DNA from: Polaribacter sp. ALD11
GTDB lineage: Bacteria; Bacteroidota; Bacteroidia; Flavobacteriales; Flavobacteriaceae
Reading direction: 5' to 3'
DNA length: 64,000 bases
Assembly: GCF_002831685.1 (NCBI RefSeq)
Contig: NZ_CP025119.1
Coordinates: 1,213,001 to 1,277,000, forward strand
The position numbers were made by a program, and so were the translations under genes. The notes beneath the pieces are model-generated. The model was not told where the DNA came from. It did not search any database and saw only the letters and a list, made by a program, of their open reading frames with translations. Below, one piece after another: positions 55,512 through 62,642 of the stretch. Within the stretch, counting starts at the first letter, position 1, and each line of letters begins with the position of its first letter.

Positions 55512-55964
55512 ATGAAACATTTTTTTATTATACTTTCTATAATTTTAAGTCAAAACACTTATGCTCAATTACCACTAGGTAATGATTTAGTAAAAGGAAA
55601 AGTGAAATTATTAAAGATAATGAAAGACAATGGCTTTAACTTCATAAAAGAAGCTAATAATGAAACCTTTTATTCTTTATTTTTCAAAGAAGAAGTTTCT
55701 ATTTTAATTCAATTTAATGTTTATGAAAATATTGAACTTATAAACTTTTCAACAGGTAATAGAAAAATATTAGAAAAAATAAAAAAAATAATTGATTTTA
55801 ATAGCTGGAAGTATTCTTATAAGAGAAAGATTAACTTGAACGAATCAATGAATGTATATCGAATTCATAATTATTTAGCTATCTATTCTTATAATCCTGT
55901 AGAAGATTACGATCAAGAAGGAAAACATTTAACATATCAATTCTCTCTATTTAATGAAAAATAA
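55512..55964 (+). CDS. exported hypothetical protein, 150 aa
   Basis: A signal peptide (FFIILSIILSQNTYAQ, cleavage after about residue 18) and a small soluble domain. Not recognised. It overlaps the next gene by 11 nt and shares its cassette, although the partner looks cytoplasmic. Confidence 0.5.
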   Translation: MKHFFIILSIILSQNTYAQLPLGNDLVKGKVKLLKIMKDNGFNFIKEANNETFYSLFFKEEVSILIQFNVYENIELINFSTGNRKILEKIKKIIDFNSWKYSYKRKINLNESMNVYRIHNYLAIYSYNPVEDYDQEGKHLTYQFSLFNEK

Positions 55965-56604
55965 CACTTCATTTTTAAGATTTTATACAAAAAAAGGAAT
56001 TCTTATTAATTATTCTATGACAGAACTTGAAGAATTAATTAAAGAGAAAAAAAAGAAAGAAATAGCTGAATTAATCTATAAACGTTTCTATTATAGATTT
56101 ATTAAAGTTTTTGAATACTCAGATAACAAAAAAAAAATTTATCAAAAAGACAAAAAAAAAGTAATAAAAAAGGTTTTTGAAACAGAATTTAAAAGTGGGT
56201 TTTTAATTTTAGTAAGCTCTTGTGTGATGATTGAAACTATATCTTCATTCATTCAAGGTATTGATAAAACCGAGAACATAAGTGGAATACAGAGTTTTGA
56301 TGTTTTTTTTAAAAAATGTTTTTCTTACAACAATGATTTAAAAATATTTCAACAAGATAAATTTTACACCAATATCAGAAATGCCTTGCTACATCAAGGG
56401 GAAACTTACTCCAATTTTAAAATAACAAGAGAAGGTAAACTTTATGAAAAAGAGGAGAGGAAAATAAATGCAACACTTTTTTTAATTAATTTGAAAGAAT
56501 TTTTAATAGAATATAAAAAGGAACTAATTGAAAAAAATTGGGAAGATGAAATTTGGACTAATTGTAAAAACAAATTGGAATGTATAATAAAAAAATCGGA
56601 ATAA
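55954..56604 (+). CDS. HEPN-like protein, 216 aa
   Basis: Helical and lysine-rich. RNALLH at residues 142-147 is an Rx4H motif in the context FYTNIRNALLHQGETY, as in HEPN-type proteins. SGFLILVSSCVMIETISSFI near residue 80 is a hydrophobic helix, probably the core of the bundle. The start overlaps the upstream gene. Cassette ends are GTTGTACATAATAC and GTACTATGTACAAC. Confidence 0.55.
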   Translation: MKNNTSFLRFYTKKGILINYSMTELEELIKEKKKKEIAELIYKRFYYRFIKVFEYSDNKKKIYQKDKKKVIKKVFETEFKSGFLILVSSCVMIETISSFIQGIDKTENISGIQSFDVFFKKCFSYNNDLKIFQQDKFYTNIRNALLHQGETYSNFKITREGKLYEKEERKINATLFLINLKEFLIEYKKELIEKNWEDEIWTNCKNKLECIIKKSE

Positions 56605-56616
56605 AGTACTATGTAC

Positions 56617-56742
56617 AACACCGTATATAATTTATTGCTGGCTTCTTGCTTACTTACGAAAGTCCTCGCGGACTTTCTTTGTCAGTAATTATTTACTAAA
56701 TTAGTTGCTTAAAACACGCAACAAACCATATACAACAACGTT
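56617..56742 (+). repeat. attC-like site s51 (family A)
   Basis: Family A with TTTGTCAG. Confidence 0.9.
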
Positions 56743-56758
56743 GTAGCCAATTTAAAAA

Positions 56759-57790
56759 ATGATTACGAAAAACCAATTTGAAAACCTAATTAGTAAAAAT
56801 GAAAGTTCAGTTTTGGACTTCAAAAGAGAATTTTATAACTTCAAAAAGGACAAAGACAAATCTGCAACATCAAAATTTGTCAAAGACGTAATTTCATTTT
56901 CAAATACTATTAGAACGGAAACATCATTTATAATTTTTGGAATTCAGGAATTAAATGATGGAGAAATAGAAGTTATAGGAATAATAGATAAAATAGATGA
57001 CGCTATTCTTCAAGATAAAATAAAAGACAAAGTCTTTCCTAGACCAATATTTTCATTTTACACGATAAAGTATGACAAAAAACAGTTTGGTATTCTTGAA
57101 TTTCCAATTGAAAAATATGAAACACCAATTGTTCCAATAGTAAAAGACCTTAAAGGTTTGGAATCAGGGAAAGCATACTACCGAAATGGTACATCTAATA
57201 CAGAGGCGAACACTTATGATTCAATAAGAATTAATGACTGGCTTAAATCATTGCCTAAAAAAGAAGAATTAAACTCTTTAAATGACGAAATATCAAACTA
57301 CATAAGAGAACTTACAAAATGTGAACAAAAACTTTCTGTAATAATATCAGACTTATTTTCTTTATCTAAAAGATATAAGCTTGACAAACTTAAAAGTTTT
57401 TGTTTAGCCGAAATTCAAGGAATAGATTCATTACGTAATCAAGACTCTGAATATCGTAACCAAAAAGTATTTATTTCTTATAATAAAATTGATATTAATC
57501 CATATTCTTTTGTTAAATCAACTGTCAATTTAGTTGTTAAAGAAATGGAAAATAATAAAGATTTTTTTGAAAGTAAAATTCTAATGCATTATCCAATTAT
57601 TGAAATTGAAAGTTCATTAGAAAGACTTATTGAAAGCCCAAATTCATATGCGACAATAAAATCTGATACAAAACTGCTACTTGGAATGAAAAAAAAACAT
57701 GATTTATATATTTATACATTTCCTGACAATTTTAATTCTTTATACAGAAATATAAGACAAAAAGCAATTGATATATTAATGAGAATATAA
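56759..57790 (+). CDS. AlbA_2 (Schlafen-type) plus AbiTii-like fusion protein, 343 aa
   Basis: Residues ~10-165 match the AlbA_2 domain: SSVLDFKREFYN, FVKDVISFSNTIR, FIIFGIQE, FPIEKYETPIV and KAYYRNGTSN. Residues ~180-330 resemble the AbiTii domain (LSKRYKLDKLKSFCLAEIQGI, EYRNQKVFISYNKI). Both domains occur in anti-phage and abortive-infection proteins, so a nucleic-acid-targeting effector is a reasonable guess. Cassette ends are GTTGTAGCCA and TGGCTACAAC. Confidence 0.6.
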   Translation: MITKNQFENLISKNESSVLDFKREFYNFKKDKDKSATSKFVKDVISFSNTIRTETSFIIFGIQELNDGEIEVIGIIDKIDDAILQDKIKDKVFPRPIFSFYTIKYDKKQFGILEFPIEKYETPIVPIVKDLKGLESGKAYYRNGTSNTEANTYDSIRINDWLKSLPKKEELNSLNDEISNYIRELTKCEQKLSVIISDLFSLSKRYKLDKLKSFCLAEIQGIDSLRNQDSEYRNQKVFISYNKIDINPYSFVKSTVNLVVKEMENNKDFFESKILMHYPIIEIESSLERLIESPNSYATIKSDTKLLLGMKKKHDLYIYTFPDNFNSLYRNIRQKAIDILMRI

Positions 57791-57801
57791 AAACTGGCTA
57801 C

Positions 57802-57926
57802 AACAACATATATAATTTATTGCTAGTACTTATCTACTTACGAAAATCCTTAGGGGATTTTCTATTCCGTTTTTATTTACTAAATTAGTTGCTCCAAATA
57901 CGCAACAAACCATATATAAAAACGTT
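57802..57926 (+). repeat. attC-like site s52 (family A variant)
   Basis: Opens AACAACATATATAATTTATT, ends CATATATAAAAACGTT; the outer pair is A-T, as in s26. Confidence 0.85.
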
Positions 57927-57976
57927 ATATGCAATTTTGACCCGTCCTGAAATAAGGCTACATAATTTTAAACATT

Positions 57977-58348
57977 ATGTATAGAAATGACAAAGTAATT
58001 AGACGGTATTCAGAACCTTTTAAATTAAAAATTTTAGCCGAACTTACAATCGGAAAACACACAAAGAGCGAACTTTGTAAACTCTACTCAATTGCACCTA
58101 CAACAGTAAATGTGTGGATTAAAAAGTACAATCGTAAAGACTTAATGAACACCAGAGTAAAAGTGGAAACAAAAGACGAAATATCTAGAATTAAAGCGCT
58201 TCAAAAAGAGATTGAACAGCTTAAAAAACTACTACTTAAAAAGGATCTCGATGCTATGGTAGAAGAATCCTATTTAGAAGTAGCTGCAGAAGACCTCGGC
58301 TATAAATCTATTGCTGAACTAAAAAAAAAGTTAAGTATAAAGCCTTAA
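57977..58348 (+). CDS. IS3-family OrfA, copy 2, 123 aa
   Basis: Differs from copy 1 by very few residues (ELTIGKH for ELAIGKH, QKEIEQL for QKEVEQL). Same A9 frameshift run before its end. Confidence 0.85.
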   Translation: MYRNDKVIRRYSEPFKLKILAELTIGKHTKSELCKLYSIAPTTVNVWIKKYNRKDLMNTRVKVETKDEISRIKALQKEIEQLKKLLLKKDLDAMVEESYLEVAAEDLGYKSIAELKKKLSIKP

Positions 58349-59223
58349 TAAAAGCTAAAGAGAAATCTAAGAGATTTGCGTCTTTAACGACTATAACCCA
58401 TTGTTTTGGACTTAAACGTGATGCGTATTATAAATACAAATCTAGAGCTGATAAACGTTTAATACTAGAACAACAGATTATAAATATTGTTAGAAAAAGA
58501 CGCAAATCTCTTCCTAGAGAAGGGGTGCGTAAGCTTACTAAATCTTTAGATATAGATTTTAATAAAGTAAATATTAAAGTTGGTAGAGATACTTTATTTA
58601 ATGTCCTTAGAAAACACCAAATGCTAACACTTAGAAGGAAAACTAGTGCCAGAACAACAAACTCATATCATCGATTTTATAAATATAATAATATTATAAA
58701 AGACTTAGAAATTACAAAACCTAATCAAGTTTGGGTAAGTGATATAACTTACATCAGAACAATTAAAGGCTTTTGTTACTTAGCTTTAATAACTGATATG
58801 TATTCTAGAAAAATTGTTGGTTACGACCTTAGTGATAGCCTGGAATTAAAAGGATGTGTGAGAGCATTAAATAAGGCGATTTATAAAGCTAAAAAAACTT
58901 GTACTGAGCCTAGTCGAAGTATTAATGGGCTTATTCATCATTCAGACAGAGGAATACAATATTGCAGTAATCTATACACTCAAATATTAAAAAGAAAGAA
59001 AATAGATATCAGTATGACTGAAGAAAATCATTGTTACGAAAACGCCATGGCTGAACGTGTAAATGGTATTTTAAAAGATGAATTTTATCTCGACCAAACC
59101 TTTGATAACGTGGCTCACGCTAAGAGAGCCGCAAAAAATGCAATTAATTTATACAACGAAATAAGATTACACTTATCTTTAGATTATAAAACACCAAATA
59201 TGGTATATAAATTATCAGCTTAA
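58318..59223 (+). CDS. IS3-family OrfB transposase, copy 2, with 8-residue insertion
   Basis: Reached by -1 frameshift from OrfA. DDE motifs as in copy 1. Between the first and second Asp, 24 extra bases (58897-58920) add eight residues (TCTEPSRS-type) in frame before LIHHSDRG. The rest aligns without gaps. Confidence 0.8.
   Translation, partial: TKKKVKYKALIKAKEKSKRFASLTTITHCFGLKRDAYYKYKSRADKRLILEQQIINIVRKRRKSLPREGVRKLTKSLDIDFNKVNIKVGRDTLFNVLRKHQMLTLRRKTSARTTNSYHRFYKYNNIIKDLEITKPNQVWVSDITYIRTIKGFCYLALITDMYSRKIVGYDLSDSLELKGCVRALNKAIYKAKKTCTEPSRSINGLIHHSDRGIQYCSNLYTQILKRKKIDISMTEENHCYENAMAERVNGILKDEFYLDQTFDNVAHAKRAAKNAINLYNEIRLHLSLDYKTPNMVYKLSA
58897..58920 (+). repeat. 24-bp REP-like palindrome inside the transposase gene
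   Basis: ACTTGTACTGAGCC followed by TAGTCGAAGT, an imperfect palindrome of the kind dispersed in flavobacterial genomes. Absent from IS copy 1. Confidence 0.6.
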
Positions 59224-59281
59224 TTCAATTTTAACCTGTAGCCATATTTCAGGACAAGACATTTAAAAAAAATGAGGTTCT

Positions 59282-59821
59282 ATGAAAAAAATGACTTTGA
59301 GTATTATAATAATTACTTTATTTTATTATAATTCCACTCTTGCACAGGAAAATAAATTGCAATTGAAATCTACGAGTTTAGGTATTGGTTTATCTGGTTT
59401 ATCATCTGATAATACTGACATTTCTGACACTTCTACTGCTGGATTTACTGTAAATTTAGATTTATCAGTTAATCTAAATAAACACATTTTTTCTTTATAT
59501 CTGAATAAGGACTTTAAATTCAACTTGTATGATGGTAGAGAGCATTATAATCAATTAAATGCAACTTATGGAAGAGAATTTGAATTGAATGATTGGTTAA
59601 AATTAGAAGGACATTTAGGATTAGGATATTTTAATTATAGTGTCAAAAATTATTCAACTGACTTCAAAACAAATAAAGAATCAACTATTGGTTTTCCATT
59701 AAGAGTAAAACTAATTTTTTATACAAAAGAGAATTTCGGAATTGGAATAAATCCAAATTTGAATTTGAATTCTTTAGTTAATACGTATTCAGTAAATATA
59801 GTCTTTCAACATAATTTTTAA
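59282..59821 (+). CDS. outer-membrane beta-barrel-like protein, 179 aa
   Basis: Signal peptide (LSIIIITLFYYNSTLAQ). The mature part is alternating beta strands, ending in NIVFQHNF with a C-terminal Phe, as in outer-membrane barrels. It follows the IS inside the cassette opened by s52. Confidence 0.55.
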   Translation: MKKMTLSIIIITLFYYNSTLAQENKLQLKSTSLGIGLSGLSSDNTDISDTSTAGFTVNLDLSVNLNKHIFSLYLNKDFKFNLYDGREHYNQLNATYGREFELNDWLKLEGHLGLGYFNYSVKNYSTDFKTNKESTIGFPLRVKLIFYTKENFGIGINPNLNLNSLVNTYSVNIVFQHNF

Positions 59822-59822
59822 A

Positions 59823-60062
59823 AAATTTTATGAAAACTTAAATATATCTGAATTGTTTATTTCTGGTCTTCCAAATGGTATAACTTCTAAATTAATAGAA
59901 GAATATGCGGAAAAAAATAAATACGGAACCGTACCTCTGAATAAAAAAATTGAAGATTTATTTGAAAGGTTTTATGTCTATTTCATCAAAGTTGAAAATG
60001 GAAATTTTCCAGATGAACTGAAATATGATTATGACCAAGAAATATTAGGAAAAACAAAATGA
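59823..60062 (+). pseudogene. 3' fragment of a gene without a start
   Basis: An open frame from about 59823 reads KFYENLNISELFISGLPNG and ends ...QEILGKTK with TGA at 60060-60062. There is no ATG at the front; only a TTG at 59853. It is probably the remnant of the original cassette gene, cut on its 5' side. Unrecognised. Confidence 0.4.
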
Positions 60063-60080
60063 CTAAAAAAAACTGCATAT

Positions 60081-60207
60081 AACACCGTATAAACTTTATT
60101 GCTGGCTTTTTGCCTACTTGCGAAAAACCTCGCGGTTTTTCTTGGTTTGTGTTTTATTTACTAAATTCACTGCTTAAAACACACAACAAAGCTTATACAA
60201 CAACGTT
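60081..60207 (+). repeat. attC-like site s53 (family E variant)
   Basis: Inner hairpin GAAAAACC / GGTTTTTC, a third compensated version of the hairpin. Cassette ends GTTATATGCA and TGCATATAAC. Confidence 0.85.
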
Positions 60208-60720
60208 GCAAAAAACTGGCTGAAAGTATAATTTAAGAACAAAAGTTATTTTAAAATATATTTTATTTTACAAGTTAGAAAACTCAAAAGGCGGAAAAAA
60301 GTTTGAAAAAAATGCTGCGGAACACTCTCTCGAGATTGGAAAATTCTGAAAGAATTGTATTAATAATTAGTGTTTCAGAACGTTGAAAAAATTGGTCAAA
60401 TTTAACTAGTTTGAAAATTAGTGAAAACTTGAAACTTATTTACTGTTTGAAAAGAGAATTAAGGAATTAAGCAAAGTGTTGAATAAATGTTGTTGGAATT
60501 AACTCTCAAACACAATTTCAGAAAGGCTGAGAGATTTAGAGAACAAACAAAAAGGTTTACTCGCTTTCGGAATTAAATGCGGCTGAAAGCACGAAAAAAC
60601 TAAAATAGAGAAACTGAATAAATTGAGAAATTAAAATCTTGGCGGAATTTACTCTTAAACTCAAAAAAAAGAAAGGTGAAAATTGAAAACATAAAATTGA
60701 AAATTAAACCCGCATTTTGC
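60205..60720 (+). repeat. chimeric non-coding cassette (Y-like start, X-like middle)
   Basis: Begins GTTGCAAAAAACTGG like Y, then contains GGAACACTCTCT and AAAATTCTGAAAGAATTG like X, and ends CGCATTTTGCAAC. No gene. Confidence 0.6.
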
Positions 60721-60845
60721 AACACCTTGTATAAAAAATTGCTTAATTTGGCTTAATCACAAGTTTGTTCTTTTTTATAAACTCTATTTTTCCTGCGGAA
60801 AAATGCCGTTCATATAAAACGCAAATTTCCATACAAAAACACGTT
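60721..60845 (+). repeat. attC-like site s54 (diverged C)
   Basis: Opens AACACCTTGTATAAAAAATT, right arm AAATTTCCATACAAAAACACGTT. Hairpin TTTTTCC / GGAAAAA. Confidence 0.8.
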
Positions 60846-60865
60846 GGCATTCATTAGACAGAAAA

Positions 60866-61192
60866 ATGAAAATTGAATTAGATAACATATTGAAATTAGT
60901 ACCAAAGGAAGTTCTATTCTCTGAAATCATTGAATTTGACAAATTGGATGAACGAATTTCAGCAGTTGGAGTTTTATTTGCGAACACAATTGGCGTTAAT
61001 GAGAACTCAATTGAATTTTGTCCAGATAACGAACCACCACTTATTGAAGAAATTATTTCTTGGATTTGGACTTTTAGACCAGATTTAGGAATTGAAATTC
61101 TTAATCAAGAATTATCAGATGATTTAATGAAACTTATATTAGCATACGAAAATAATGAAATGGAAAAATTTTGGGTTTATATAAATGAATAA
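60866..61192 (+). CDS. hypothetical acidic protein, 108 aa
   Basis: Small, acidic, soluble. Not recognised. Its TAA overlaps the ATG of the next gene by one base (61192). First of two genes in a cassette with ends GTTGGCATT and AATGCCAAC. Confidence 0.5.
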   Translation: MKIELDNILKLVPKEVLFSEIIEFDKLDERISAVGVLFANTIGVNENSIEFCPDNEPPLIEEIISWIWTFRPDLGIEILNQELSDDLMKLILAYENNEMEKFWVYINE

Positions 61193-61683
61193 TGGAGAAC
61201 GAAAAAACATTTAAAACTAAAACAGGATTTTGCCATATTTTACCTAATAAAATTATTCTAACAAGAGACGGAATAATTGGAAATGTTGCAAAAGTTACTG
61301 TTGGAAAAAACATAACTCGAATTTTGATAATTTATAGCGGACTTTCTACATTCCTGCTTTATTCGGCTTTTAATAGTTTTCAAAAAGGACAAGTTCCTAT
61401 ATCAGTAATTTATTTAATAGTTAGCTTATTTCTAATTTATGGAATATTTACAAGTCTGAAGAATTCAGCAACACCAATAATTGAAAGAACTAAAATTAAA
61501 AGTGTGAAATTTAAGAAAGCTACTTTCGGAATAACTCGCTCTCGATTTGAGATTCTCTTTGAAGAAGAAAACGGAAAAATTAAGAAAAGACTGATAATGC
61601 TTCCAGGTTCAATGTCAAACGGAGAAAAAGAAACTGAAAGAGCAATAGAATTAATGAAAGAAGAGAAATTAATAAACGAATAA
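61192..61683 (+). CDS. two-TM membrane protein with PH-like ends, 163 aa
   Basis: Two membrane segments (ILIIYSGLSTFLLYSAF and PISVIYLIVSLFLIYGIF) are flanked by beta-rich soluble parts (FKTKTGFCHILPNKIILTRDG and RTKIKSVKFKKATFGITR). The pattern resembles small Bacteroidota membrane proteins with a PH-like fold; function unknown. Coupled to the previous gene. Confidence 0.55.
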   Translation: MENEKTFKTKTGFCHILPNKIILTRDGIIGNVAKVTVGKNITRILIIYSGLSTFLLYSAFNSFQKGQVPISVIYLIVSLFLIYGIFTSLKNSATPIIERTKIKSVKFKKATFGITRSRFEILFEEENGKIKKRLIMLPGSMSNGEKETERAIELMKEEKLINE

Positions 61684-61698
61684 AAATAACGAAATGCC

Positions 61699-61824
61699 AA
61701 CACCGTATATAATTTATTGCTGGCTTTTTGCTTACTTGCGAAAGTCCTCGCGGACTTTCTTGGTCGGTAATTATTTACTAAATTAGTTGCTTGAAACACG
61801 CAACAAACCATATACAACAACGTT
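61699..61824 (+). repeat. attC-like site s55 (family A)
   Basis: Standard A site. Confidence 0.9.
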
Positions 61825-61846
61825 GCCCACAATTAAACGAAACCGA

Positions 61847-62485
61847 ATGTCAGAGGAAATAAAACAAGTTTGGTATGCCAGTTATGGTTCAAACATTTTG
61901 GAAAGTCGATTCCATTGTTACATTCTTGGTGGACAACCAAAAGGCTCAAAGAAAACTTATAAAGGTTGTTCAGATAAAACTTTACCACAGGAAAAAGAGG
62001 AAGTTTACATAAATAGCGAACTTTATTTTGCGAAAAAATCTAAAAGTTGGGATTCTTGTGGTGTCGGATTTATAAATACCGAATTCAACGATAAGATTCA
62101 GACTTTCGGAAGAATGTACTTAATCACAACTGAACAGTACGTTGAAATTGTAAAACAAGAAACTAATCATAAAGGAGAATTACTCATTGATTTTAAGAAA
62201 GCAAAAGAAAAAGGTTCTCTTATTATTGAAGAAAAATCTTGGTATGGGAATTTACTTTATTTGGGCGAGCAAAATGGGAATCCAATTTTCACATTTACGA
62301 ATGAAAAAGACCTGACAGAAGAGATAAATCCACCGAGTGAGCAATATTTATTAACGATTATAAACGGACTAAAAGAAACCTATAATTTAAACGAAATCGA
62401 GATAAAAGAATATTTTGAAAATTTGTTAGGAATTAAAGGTTACGAAATTGAAAAAAAATTAACGGAATTAATAAAATCGGAATAA
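61847..62485 (+). CDS. gamma-glutamylcyclotransferase-fold-like protein, 212 aa
   Basis: Starts with QVWYASYGSNI, the YGSN signature of the gamma-glutamylcyclotransferase fold, and continues with a beta-rich body (ELYFAKKSKSWDSCGVGF, FGRMYLITTEQY). The catalytic Glu cannot be fixed by eye. ATG 61847 is chosen as the first start outside s55. Cassette ends are GTTGCCCACA and TGTGGGCAAC. Confidence 0.6.
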   Translation: MSEEIKQVWYASYGSNILESRFHCYILGGQPKGSKKTYKGCSDKTLPQEKEEVYINSELYFAKKSKSWDSCGVGFINTEFNDKIQTFGRMYLITTEQYVEIVKQETNHKGELLIDFKKAKEKGSLIIEEKSWYGNLLYLGEQNGNPIFTFTNEKDLTEEINPPSEQYLLTIINGLKETYNLNEIEIKEYFENLLGIKGYEIEKKLTELIKSE

Positions 62486-62498
62486 AATAACTGTGGGC

Positions 62499-62621
62499 AA
62501 CACCGTGTATAATTAATGGCTAGTTCTCGCCTACTTACGAAAATCCTCGCGGATTTTCTATTCGGTTTTTATTTATTAAATTAGGTGCTTAAACACGCCA
62601 CAAATCATACACAAACACGTT
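62499..62621 (+). repeat. attC-like site s56 (compensated stem)
   Basis: The usual inner end TTGC / GCAA is TGGC / GCCA here: GTGTATAATTAATGGC pairs with GCCACAAATCATACAC. Last site in the window. Confidence 0.85.
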
Positions 62622-62642
62622 ATGTGCAATAAAAACCTACCT

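Larger units (their letters stand above)
57938..59261 (+). mobile_element. IS3-family insertion sequence, copy 2
   Basis: 1324 bp, same ends as copy 1 (TGACCCGTCCTGAAATAAGG; right end GGACAAGACA). Flanked by TTT target repeats (57935-57937 and 59262-59264). Again 14 nt after the cassette GTT and in the same orientation. Confidence 0.85.

Noticed and set aside
32..62621. The repeats as CRISPR or BIME/REP arrays
   Set aside because: Spacers are whole genes of varied length, repeats are >120 bp with long-range palindromes, and cassette-specific ends pair across the gene.
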